Of a stretch of 64,000 nucleotides of DNA, positions 12,887 through 22,469 are shown in pieces; the stretch's first letter is position 1, and each line of letters starts with the position of its first letter. Position numbers and translations under genes: made by a program. Source of the DNA: Endocalyx cinctus (lineage: Eukaryota > Ascomycota > Sordariomycetes > Amphisphaeriales > Apiosporaceae); assembly GCA_001600455.1 (NCBI GenBank), contig BCKC01000010.1, positions 440,144 through 504,143 on the forward strand. The letters are read 5' to 3'. The notes beneath the pieces were generated by a model. It was not told the DNA's origin. It did not search any database and worked only from the letters and a program-made list of their open reading frames with translations.

Positions 12887-13544
12887 CTCGGTCGATTAAG
12901 TACCCTTTTGCGGTGTAAAAGAAGCTGGTAACCGCACATACCACGGAGTAGCCTTGGAGCAAACGCATGATGCAGATTTTCTAAAAGATTGTAATAGAAA
13001 ATGATGGGTTTCCGACGATAGGGGTAACCGGTAGTAGGGGGGCCTAGCTTGCAAAATAGAACAGATATAATATAGAACCACAGAAGCTGCTCGAATTTTT
13101 CATCTCTCTGATGCGTGCCATCGAGTACTTATTAAATACAACAAACAACAATAGATATATCATGTGAGTTCAAACGACAACTACCTTGGCAAGATGGTAT
13201 ATCAATAGTTATTCCAAGGCCATGTTGGATCCCATCGCAGCATCCTTCAGACTCCCTGACGTGAGTGACTATCTGATATTACTCGAAAGGAGAACTGGAA
13301 ATATATTTCGCGCGGCACACGAGGGGCCTGTCAGCAAGCCGCCGGTGCCCCGACGTGAGAACCAACTCGTCACAACCATATCACGAGATTGAATTTCAAG
13401 TTGGAGAGAGTATACGATGTATGTCTGATATCAACTAATCTGACTGGTGTTTCTTTTTATAAAAAAAAATAAAAAAATGAACTTGAAACCAACAACGTCG
13501 TCGTATTTGGCAGCTGCCCCTTACTGATAAAATCCGCCGCCACT

Positions 13545-13674
13545 CTAGGCATGAGGCCCATGACAGGTGTTGTGGCAGTTGGTGTGGTTGCAGTACTTGG
13601 CGCCGTCTGTGCCGTTACCACTAGTAGTAACGTAGCCGCTGTTCACGTCGATTGTGCGGTTGGTTCTGTTACTT
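13545..13674 (-). CDS. Possible Cys/His-rich exon of a small protein
   Basis: A minus-strand frame preceded by a strong pyrimidine tract and AG acceptor (about 13675) reads through SNRTNRTIDVNSGYVTTSG to the tail KYCNHTNCHNTCHGPHA and a stop at 13545. The tail has three Cys and four His in 17 residues, which suggests metal binding. I could not join it to a convincing signal-peptide exon; a short ATG exon with a GTGAGT donor lies just upstream, but without a secretion signal. It may be chance. Confidence 0.22.
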
Positions 13675-13994
13675 CTGAATATAAAAGCCACAGGCCAAGG
13701 AAAAGAAAGAATCCTCTTATAATCCTGCTTTCTCAACTCACTTCATCGTAAGTAGCTTGGGGATAAGAATAATACTGACATGATTTATCTGAGTACTGCG
13801 CTAATTACCAACAACTTCATCTCAATAAGGATATCAGGTACTATTTAATCGTCACCATATTTGATATTTTAACTATAAGTTACTAGAATAACTTTCGTTT
13901 ACTTAAAACTTTGTCATTTCAGTCTCGTGTACTCTCTTCTTGGGGAGCAAGCTCTTATTAGAAAACTTACAGAATAAAATTTACAATAAGCAGT

Positions 13995-15555
13995 ATGCGA
14001 CGGCTTTTGTCTAGTGTCCCGGTCGTTGTGACTGCACTGCTTCAAGCGGCTGCGGCAGAACGTAACGTCGAACTCGCTTCATCTTATCTTCCTAAGCGGC
14101 AACCATCAGGAGATTATGTTTTCCAATCACTCCTGTCATCGGGCTCCTGCCGCCTCTATCTCGCCAACCCAGAAGACCCGTCTCAAGCAAATGCCATACC
14201 AAAAAACAGTCGGTATGAGAGCGAGGTTTGCAACGAATGGTGCCTCCAAAGAACTGATACGGCAATAGGCCTTGTAAGTCATCGATACCTATATTTGACA
14301 CATTATTTACTATAACTAACGTAAGCTTTTTATTTAGTGCTCCCCTTTTCTCCTGGACGACTCCTTAGACGGTGCGGTCGGTAAGGCCTGCGGGGGCCTA
14401 GAGAAGATCAATAAGGTGTGCGCAAAGGAGGGAGGCGTCATGCTGATTCACGAACCGATCCCATGGCTCCGTGGGGAAGCAGAAGCCTGGTTTACACTAA
14501 CTAAGTGCGACTGTAGCGCCGGAGAGGTCGCCATTTTCCTCAGCGACACCATAATCCCGCTTCTCGTAGAACTCGGCAAGGTTCTCTGCTCGGTGGCCAA
14601 CTCGGTAATCGACGTCCTGATTGAGGTCGCCACCGACGCCGTCTCGTTCATCCCGGGGGGCCAGTTCGTAGGGACGGCGGCGCGGATTGTGAAAGGGGCG
14701 AAGACGTTTGCGGAGAACAGCCTCGAAGCGGCCTCCTTCTTCAATGATTATCTGGGAAATGAAGGGTGCGACGGCGACGCGTCTGCGTTCAAAATTCCAA
14801 CTAATCCCGAAGAGGTGTTTAATAAACTTCTCGTGATACCGGACACGCTCAACGGCGAGGATATGACGGGCTTAGGATGCAAGAGAAAATCAAAGGGCAA
14901 TTGCAGGAACCTTCCAAGCAAGCCGGGTAAAGATATACCAATAGATGACTCGGGTAACAATAATGGCAATGGTAATGGAAACGACAAAGGTAATGATTCG
15001 ACCAAGTCCGATGCGGCAACAGATACAACTATTACTAGCACCAAGTCAACAGATCAACCCAGTACCACGGGAACAGGAGAACCTACTAGCATCAAGTCAA
15101 CAGATAAACCCAGCACCACGGGAACAGGAGAACCTACCAGCACAGCAACCACCTCAACCGCATCTACAATGAAATCTTGCACCCGGAAGGCTAGCCCAAC
15201 GCATGCCCGGCGAGGTTTTGATTTTTCAAACGACGAGTGCGACGACGACGAACCTCTGAAGTGTACTCCGGGGAAATCGGTTGATGAAAGTAAGTTCCTC
15301 TCCCCAACCTTTCACCCTTCTATCTAAAGCGTGTAATAATTCGGATGAATTGACCATTTCCCGCGACTGCCAGGCTCCCCGCTCTGCGAGGATAGAAGGT
15401 GCCGAGGCAGGCTTGAAACGCAGCTTTGTACAACTGTCGGCTACACACGTTGCAAGTGCGTTCTTGTTGGCAAGATGAGCCCGCCGTATCCATTCAATCA
15501 AGCTGAGCGTGATGAACAGTGGAGAATTCTTGATCAAGCTGCCGCCCTACCATGA
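13995..15555 (+). CDS. Secreted protein with hydrophobic helical core and Thr/Ser-rich repeats
   Basis: About 470 residues from exons 13995-14273, 14338-15289 and 15374-15555, which sum to an intact frame. Residues 1-21 form a signal peptide ending in alanines, followed by a possible Kex2 site (PKR at ~33-35). The cysteine-bearing N-terminal region leads to a long helix-prone stretch with hydrophobic segments (IFLSDTIIPLLVELGKVL, VIDVLIEVATDAVSFIPGG). Then comes a low-complexity Asn/Gly linker, two 17-residue Thr/Ser/Pro repeats typical of O-glycosylated stalks, and a cysteine-rich C-terminus (CEDRRCRG, CTTVGYTRCKC). I do not recognise the family. It is probably extracellular or wall-bound. 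A structurally comparable secreted helical gene lies 1.6 kb downstream on the same strand. Confidence 0.75.
15037..15138 (+). repeat. Tandem 51-bp coding repeat (2 units)
   Basis: Two consecutive 51-bp units, 15037-15087 and 15088-15138, differ at only a few positions. They encode the 17-residue units STKSTDQPSTTGTGEPT and SIKSTDKPSTTGTGEPT inside the secreted protein gene. This is a likely length-variable glycosylated linker. Confidence 0.9.
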
Positions 15556-17174
15556 TTCCCCATCTCACATATAGTTTGGTAGAGAAGCTTGGAGTTCTAA
15601 GTTTCGGGAGAAATTGTTCCTAGTATTGAATGAGAGTTTTTTCACGAGGAGGATCGAAATAAAGCACTTGAGACCTAGATTACGTCTTGGTCACCTATAT
15701 ATACATGCGTGATGTCAAGTCAAGAACTTCGTTGGGCTCCTTTGAAGCTGCGCCACTTGATCTACAATACTCAACCCTGCTGCTACTTCTGGATCGCGTT
15801 TTATTATCATGAATCACAAGACGATCGTACCTGGTTTTTAAACAGCCATCTCTAGAATAACTAGGTCTCGAGGTCGGATATACCACATAAGTAGGCACGA
15901 ACGAGCGGTTTATATAGTCCTCAAAAAGGCTCATAGAACTAGTGCCGCCGTGTCGTGTAGGATGCCCTATACGTCCATGATGAATGCTTGGGTCGTAGCT
16001 AGATCTGAGACAAGCAGCTAGTTATCCACCATCTGTCCATACTCAGCCCCGTAATTCGCACGTCGTCCCAATCGCTCAGAACTAAGGAGAGGGAGGCATT
16101 AACTGGTTGTGATTTTAAGACGGTGAAATATTTTAAACTATAATTTTATTGTTAAATATTAAATATCTAAGGGGTTAAAATGAAATAATGTCGAATAGAT
16201 CTTGTAGCGTTTCCTTATATATACGTGGAATGCCTGAAGAATAAAATGTTGAGTGTTGATATTTAAATATTAAGTGTTTAGATATGTTGAAACCATTTAC
16301 TCACGCTATATCTTGTCAAGATAAGGTGTATGAATACACACATAAAGTTAGTAACCAACTAAAAACAAAAGTAGAATATTTTAATATTCTCATGTAACTT
16401 GTTAATGAACAGAAAAGGAAGTTTTAAGTAATTGTTATTACCAGTTTATCTTTGATAGCGCTTCTTCTAAAGCATTGGTTTGTCCGAAACAAGACAATGA
16501 TTATCCTATCAGGTGGAATGCAATAATACTGTTCGTATCACGTTGGGTCCCTTCGCCACAGCACGTAGGCATGAGAGAAAAGCATTATTATACAAAAAGT
16601 ACGGAACGTCTATAAAGGAATGCGGAAAACTCAACTTTAGCGGTGGCCTTTTCCCATCACGAGCTACGACAACAAAGTAGATATCAATTCTTACTTTGGC
16701 CCCTTCTTTGACCTTGAAGAAGTTTTACTCCAATGATTGCCTACTAGTATCATGTGGAGTGGTATTCTTTCATATATTGTATATTTCATAGCTCATAACT
16801 ATTTATATGAGGGTGTACTAAGGGGACTTGGCTGTAAAGATCGCCATTATATCACTTTGTGCCAGTAGTTATAGATTGGAGTGCCCTCGTTGTATCAATT
16901 CTTATTCGTGCCTGGGTATTCAACAAAGACTGATAGTGACACCAGCCAATTTTAGACGACAAAGACAAAGATACGTACGAGACAGGCTAAGTAATCTAAT
17001 TTATGATTCCGTATTCGTCATGCTTTACTCTTTGTCATACGCTAGATCTTTTTTTTTTTTTTCTTACCGTTAACGAGTTGGTATTAACCCTGTGAGACTT
17101 CTTCAGCAGTGAAACTTTTCCGTAAATTGAGCTATGATACGGAAGGGATAGAACCTAACTAACCATCATCAGCA
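15556..17174. other. AT-rich spacer with repeat copy B
   Basis: Between the two secreted-protein genes. The part from about 16090 to 16450 is markedly AT-rich, with repeated TTAAATATT-like words and no coding frame. Copy B of the dispersed repeat occupies its right half, followed by a T(14) run near 17050. No gene is supported. Confidence 0.5.
16597..16836 (+). repeat. Dispersed direct repeat, copy B
   Basis: Second copy of the repeat described at 9873-10142, same orientation and shorter. It begins agtacggaacgt and keeps the aagtagatatcaatt, ttctttgaccttg, tatatttcatagct and atatgagggtgta blocks. Divergence is spread along its length, so the duplication is old. Confidence 0.75.
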
Positions 17175-18158
17175 ATGAAATTTCATCCGATTTCAACACC
17201 GAAAGGACGCATTCTGCTCAGCTTACTCTATCTTATTACGATTCAAATCAGCCTTGGGTCAGACACCCGGTTTCATGTGTCCAGTTCCGAATCATTAGAC
17301 GAAAATGGCGGCGGTGACGCCGCAGTAGCGGTAGTTCACGATGTCCCTGCGTACAACACCTTCGAGAAACACTCTCTCGAGGCACGTCTCGATTTTGGAA
17401 ATCTAAATGTTAACCTAGACCAGCTATCCGACCAGGTGTACTCCAAAGTCAGCTCCAAGGTCACAGGCGCCATCGACGACGCGAAGAATGGATTAACCAA
17501 GGCCGTAGATACAGCGGAGGACGGAATAAAGAACGCAGTTGAGGCGGCAAAAAAGGGGGTCCAGGATGCGATTGATGCGGCGAAGAAGTTGCTGCAGGAT
17601 ATAGAAGATTCGGTCAAGAGGATCTATGAACAGATTAAGGAGAAAGTAGCCGAGTTCGAACAACAGCTCAGCGAAACTGTGAGAAAATGGGTCTGGGAGC
17701 ATATTGGAAAGCCGTTACTCACGCTCGCTATCATCCTACTTGCACCATTTGTTCTGTTGGTATTTTGGTGGTTTCTCAGCTTCCTCGGCAAGATTTATCT
17801 GGGAGTGACCAAAGATCCTGAAGAAGTCCAGAGGATAGAGATGAGGACTAGGTTCCGCCAGGGCGGTCAACAGGACGACAGTGGTGAGCGGCAGGAGGTG
17901 ACAAACGCCTCTCCAGGAGCCGGCAGGAGAATTGCCTCAATGGTAGTCAGGAGTTGGGAAAACTACGGTCAGGGACTTATCTGTTTGGTGTGTCCTTGGT
18001 ATGGATCCTACGTTTCGTGGCGTGAAAAGAAGCGGATGCGTAAAGAGGTGGCGAAATTGCGAAGGGACGTCGACGATCTCTATCGAAGTCATTATTGGCA
18101 AAGTAGGAATACGGCGGCGGCGCCATCTGTGGAGAAGGCCTCTTCAGGCAGACACTGA
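17175..18158 (+). CDS. Signal-peptide membrane protein with 11-residue amphipathic repeats
   Basis: Single exon, 327 residues. A hydrophobic N-terminal segment (about residues 12-28, ILLSLLYLITIQISLG) is a probable signal peptide. Residues 98-163 form six contiguous 11-residue repeats of the form xAIDxAKxGLx, alternating small, charged and hydrophobic positions as in LEA, apolipoprotein and synuclein helices. A strong transmembrane segment follows at about 181-205 (LLTLAIILLAPFVLLVFWWF), then a basic tail with LICLVCPWY and a charged helix. The N-terminal repeats should face the lumen or outside and could lie on the membrane surface. No family recognised; function unknown. The start is the first ATG in frame and lies after a stop-rich leader. 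Confidence 0.78.
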   Translation: MKFHPISTPKGRILLSLLYLITIQISLGSDTRFHVSSSESLDENGGGDAAVAVVHDVPAYNTFEKHSLEARLDFGNLNVNLDQLSDQVYSKVSSKVTGAIDDAKNGLTKAVDTAEDGIKNAVEAAKKGVQDAIDAAKKLLQDIEDSVKRIYEQIKEKVAEFEQQLSETVRKWVWEHIGKPLLTLAIILLAPFVLLVFWWFLSFLGKIYLGVTKDPEEVQRIEMRTRFRQGGQQDDSGERQEVTNASPGAGRRIASMVVRSWENYGQGLICLVCPWYGSYVSWREKKRMRKEVAKLRRDVDDLYRSHYWQSRNTAAAPSVEKASSGRH

Positions 18159-18367
18159 GGGGTTGTTTTACTATTTTCGATGTATTTTCATATAAGAGCA
18201 TAATTAGTGTATTGAACCATATTCGTGAATTTAACTTTACATAACAAGACATGGCATAAATGTCTCACGGAGTACGAGTACGTGGAGAAAAGAAAGTCAA
18301 TTCATAATTATAAGTTTTTTAGAGTCACACAGACTAACGGTAAAGTAACAGCACTCAATGAGGATTC

Positions 18368-19747
18368 TTAAATACTCAACTCCTTTAGCAGTTGAGTCTT
18401 TACCTCGTTAACGAAATGTTTCATCTGATTGTCAGAGTGAAATGACCCGTTATAAACAGCGCTGATATTCAATTGATCGCGGAACGTCCACACAAAAGTC
18501 ACGGCCTGTCGAGATAGTATCTCGACTCCCACACTGATCCCTCTCACCTCGATTCCAGCCTCCTGATTACCATAAAATCGATTTATTAGCTTCTCAGCAA
18601 TGCCGATGCTGCTGATATCGACGTCACTCGGAGGTGGTCCAACCGCGCTCTTCGGCATGTTGCGTATCATCTCGCCCAGCTGAGCGGCATACTCACGATG
18701 CGAGTCGAGAAACTCTCGACTAATACCTTTCCGGTACTCGGCCTGATATTGTCCCAGACGCTCATGCCAAGATGTACCAGGCTCGACTCGGTGCATCCAA
18801 CCGGTTGTGTAAAGACCGGCACCGTAAGCATTCGTTGAGTATGGTTCTTGTAGGTACGGTCGTAAAGCGAAGCGGATGGTGCTGGTATAGTGCTTGTCTC
18901 TGTCTGCCGCTTCGGCGAGCGTGTAGTTCGCACCAGCCACACTCGCATGCACCGCAGCCGTCACGGTAACACCCTTCTCCTTGCAGACCGCAACAATCTT
19001 TTCCGTCGTCTCCGAATCGAAAACGAACGCCGCTCTGCGTGTGGCCGCGGGTATTGTCTCCGCGTCGCCTAAATACGGGATCCCAATTGCGCCAGCTACG
19101 TGAGAAAAAGTACGTACAACGGCAGCGCTGCGCTCCCTTAGCTCCGGGGTAGCCTCTTTTGGCATAGCCGCGGCATCTTCGACCGAAGGCGCTAAACGCG
19201 AGATCTCGGATCCCCAGGGGAGGGTAGAGGGGTCAGCGAGAGACGGATTGGAAGCGATAGCGAGAAGATCGTTTAGAAGAAGGATGACACCGATACCGTC
19301 GGAGCGCCAGTGCGAAGTGTGTCCGACTAGCTCTCCAGATCGCGGGACATATACCAGTCTTGCATATGGTGTAGGTTTGAATGTCTCAATCACGTCAGCA
19401 GCGGAGTTCATGTCGTTGGAGACACTAAAAGTCTGGGAGATCCATTCGTTAAGCTCCCTTCCGTCGGCTGGGACGGTATAGATGAAATTTTTGTCATCGG
19501 GTGCGCTTTCAGCTGCCAGACTAGGATTTTGAAATCGTAGATGCGCCCAGGCCCGCCTGAAATGCGAAATTATGTCAAAGTCTGCAGATGCAAGAGACCC
19601 TATTGGGGTTATGGTAGCTGTTGAACTGATGGCCCAGTGCTCGCGATTAAGTGCTAATCCGGCATCACCCAAAAGCTTGAGAAAGCTCTCGTTCTCTCCA
19701 ATTGGGCGCGAGAAAACTCGTTTCTTATCGGTTTCATGCCACGTCAT
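18368..19747 (-). CDS. Condensation-fold acyltransferase (TRI3-like)
   Basis: Single exon of 459 residues. It contains HWRSDG at residues 146-151, the HxxxDG active-site motif of CoA-dependent acyltransferases and NRPS condensation domains, where the His acts as general base. The overall pattern, an N-terminal substrate half, then VTVTAAVHASVA and a C-terminal segment with FVWTFRDQLNISAVYN, resembles fungal trichothecene 15-O-acetyltransferase-like proteins, including the FxW.++.+L loop region that replaces DFGWG. The substrate cannot be read from sequence. It is probably cytosolic. It is transcribed away from an SDR gene 0.9 kb to the right, so the two could share a promoter region. No PKS, NRPS or terpene synthase is present in the window. 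Confidence 0.78.
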   Translation of the reverse strand: MTWHETDKKRVFSRPIGENESFLKLLGDAGLALNREHWAISSTATITPIGSLASADFDIISHFRRAWAHLRFQNPSLAAESAPDDKNFIYTVPADGRELNEWISQTFSVSNDMNSAADVIETFKPTPYARLVYVPRSGELVGHTSHWRSDGIGVILLLNDLLAIASNPSLADPSTLPWGSEISRLAPSVEDAAAMPKEATPELRERSAAVVRTFSHVAGAIGIPYLGDAETIPAATRRAAFVFDSETTEKIVAVCKEKGVTVTAAVHASVAGANYTLAEAADRDKHYTSTIRFALRPYLQEPYSTNAYGAGLYTTGWMHRVEPGTSWHERLGQYQAEYRKGISREFLDSHREYAAQLGEMIRNMPKSAVGPPPSDVDISSIGIAEKLINRFYGNQEAGIEVRGISVGVEILSRQAVTFVWTFRDQLNISAVYNGSFHSDNQMKHFVNEVKTQLLKELSI

Positions 19748-20640
19748 TATGACACGTTTTAAGTATTAATTACTTAAAATTTATTAAGGAATTACAAGAT
19801 ATTAATGCACCGGGACTGAATTTACTCCAGAGCTTGTTATCTGACAATATTACACACCCTCTGGAAGGGATCTAAGTAAGCCAGCTAGCCTCCTTGGCAC
19901 TCCGTTTGCAATACATAGAACGGAAACAATACCGCTGGAGAGTAGTGGGGCTGTAGGCTAGAGACCCGAGAATTATGAGCTTGAAGTTGAAACTATGTCT
20001 GAAATTATATCAAATCCGAACTCGGAGAACTATCATATACTTTGTAGGTGTATGAGGTATCGGGTTACAAATGAGCAATCATCTTAATCGTTAATATATT
20101 TATGCTAATTTCCTATTCTCTTAACCATCTTCCAGCTCTGATATGGTCCACTTCTCCGTCACGTACCCAAACACTCCGCCATTATATCCGAAGGCCCCAC
20201 TCCCCTCAAAGCCAACACACTGCATATCCATTGTGCTACCTCCCGAGGTTGTTCATTCGATGTTGACCCAATCAGAAGCAACCTTCCCTGTACACATAAA
20301 CATTTGTATAGCATCAAAATGCCACCATGCAGCCATCCGATTAATAAGGCGATCTTCCTCTCATTTTTCTGCTATCGAATCATGTCTGAACCTCTCAGGT
20401 CGCTCTATCAAGTTTGACCAGTTGAATTTTATCCGAATCTCCTATTGCTGCTCCGGCAGCCACTCAAATACTACACACTACCCTACTACCCCGCCCCAGC
20501 CACCAATACCAAAGGCTTGATCTCCCCGCACCTCCTTTTTTCTTTATTTCGTGAACTTAAGCTGTGTTCAAGATTCAAGCCTTTCCGTGAGTCGCACTCT
20601 CACCTCCTGTTCAAGATCACTGCTAGTTGTGGTCAAGTCC
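19748..20640. other. Divergent promoter region
   Basis: Lies between the acyltransferase and SDR genes. It is AT-rich in its first half and pyrimidine-rich near the SDR start. A 125-codon frame at 20143-20520 is Pro/Ser/His-rich without motifs and is not counted as a gene. Confidence 0.5.
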
Positions 20641-21618
20641 ATGATGGACATAAAAGGAATTGTTCTCGTGACAGGTGCCGGTACGTGCAGCACTTTTCCT
20701 CACTCCATAGTACATATAATTGCCCAGGCCTACCATTAACTTCTCCCAGGTAGTGGAATTGGCCGAGCAGTTGCTGAACGGCTAGCTTCGTTGGGTGCCG
20801 AAGTTGTGGTATGTGCTGATGTAAGTCTGGATGCTGCTGAGGAAACGGCAAAATTATGCGACATTGTAAAGCGTCGTGGCGATTCTGGGAATCTCAAAAC
20901 GGCTGCACGCCAGGTAGACTTACGCGACGAAAAAAGCGTGGATGATTTGGTATCTGGGGTCGCTGAGACATATGGTCGCCTCGATGTGCTTGTCAATACC
21001 GCCGGTGTAGGTCATCTCTCGTCGCTTTATGTTTGATATGCTAACTTAAAAGCTGATTGAACCTACCTTTAGTTCGGGGCCTCAAATCGAACCCCTATTC
21101 GTGATTTGCCCCTTGCTGAGTGGCGCAGTCTTGACGACGTACATAATATCGGGTGCTTTTTGGTTACGCGTGCTGCTCTCCGTGTCATGGATAAGCAGGT
21201 TGCTATCAAATCCGACACGACCTTCGACAGCCGACCCTCTGTCAAGGGCGCAATCGTCATGCTCACCTCCCTCGCATCGGAGGGCGCATACCTAGGAGCA
21301 GGAAATTATGTTTCGGCGAAACACGCGGTGAAGGGGATGGTGCAGACGGCTGCACTCGAAAATGCCTCACGAGGTATTCGTGTTAATGCTGTCGCTCCGG
21401 CCTACGTTTCGAGTCCTATGCTGAGCAAATTCGTCTCCGTGGATCCGGAATTCGAGAAGACCCTCCTTTCCGACCTACCTATGAAGCGTCTAGTTGAGCC
21501 CAGTGAGGTGGCGGACGCTGTGGCATTTCTGGCGTCTCCAGCCTCGAGTTATGTGAATGGTCACACGTTAGTAGTCGACGGCGGGGCGTCGTTGGCACTG
21601 TCTAACAGCCCATTTTAG
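20641..21618 (+). CDS. Short-chain dehydrogenase/reductase (SDR)
   Basis: NAD(P)-dependent oxidoreductase of about 280 residues, classical SDR size. Exons are 20641-20680, 20750-21006 and 21073-21618; the frame closes. The cofactor motif TGAGSGIG is split by intron 1. LDVLVNTAG replaces the usual NNAG; catalytic Ser is in [11 protein letters not shown] and the YxxxK pair is in NYVSAKHA. The C-terminal [13 protein letters not shown] is standard. After the cofactor motif, the acidic residue in VVVCADVS suggests NAD rather than NADP preference. The start at 20641 (two tandem ATGs) puts the nucleotide-binding fold at the very N-terminus, as in the FabG-like group. The neighbouring divergent acyltransferase may act with it, but this is inference. 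Confidence 0.88.
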
Positions 21619-22469
21619 TATTCTCCAAGTTAGAAAGTCTTGTCTCTATACGCTCACTAAAAATGAATGGGCAGGATCATAAGTTGTGAGGCCGAGATTT
21701 AGCATGTTAGCCAACTTGTGTAGTGCTTAATCAACATTAATACCAAATTTAATAGCAGGTTGATTGGCGTAACATATCTTATCTGCTGTGTCGAAGATAA
21801 TATAGAGGTATCTCAGAGAAAAAAAAAAGATCTTCATCTCCAAGATATATATTCATGTATTATAGGGATATTATGAAGTCAATAAATAGCGCTAAGGTTC
21901 GGCATAAGTAATAAAAGTCAAGGCTTGAATACTTATCAACGAGAAAACTATTGAGAAGGGTCATGCAGCCAAGTAAAAGTATTAGTACAGCTGAGAATAC
22001 TTCCTTAGGGAGTATATATAGAAAAAAGATCCAAACTCTCTCTATACAGGAGGTAAGCGGCGGCTAACAAGCCAGTTATACTTACCGCGATTAACAGTGG
22101 TGCTGTGAGAGTTGTTAGAATGGCCAATTAATTACCCCTTATCCTAAATAACTAATTAGTCGATAAGAAAGGGATGAAGATACGTAACAGGGTCTCAATT
22201 TGGTACCTGAGGCACCCTGGCACCTTACTGAACCCCGCTCTTTTATAACTGGCAGTCAGCAGTATGTAAGTGGCGTAGTCTGACAATTTGTTGTGGCTCA
22301 GCTCAGAATTGGATATGAAAGTATTCATAAACGCGCATCTGCGCAGTTGAGACTTGGCGCACATTTCAGGCCATACATATATGGAGGTATTAAGCTTCCT
22401 CTGATGTTTAATATCTAGTAATAATACGACCATATGAACGTATCTCATTGAGTTTCACATTGAAAAAAA
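21619..22469. other. AT-rich spacer
   Basis: No coding frame. It contains poly(A) at about 21821-21829 and TA-rich words. It is the 3' end of the SDR gene and the promoter of the chimeric regulator. Confidence 0.5.

Noticed and set aside
13186..13392. 68-codon plus-strand frame between the peptidase-like gene and the secreted protein
   Set aside because: Short, no signal peptide or family resemblance; could not be joined to other exons.
20228..20238. Perfect tRNA A-box (TAGCACAATGG) on the minus strand
   Set aside because: No matching B-box or cloverleaf with paired acceptor and T stems could be built downstream.
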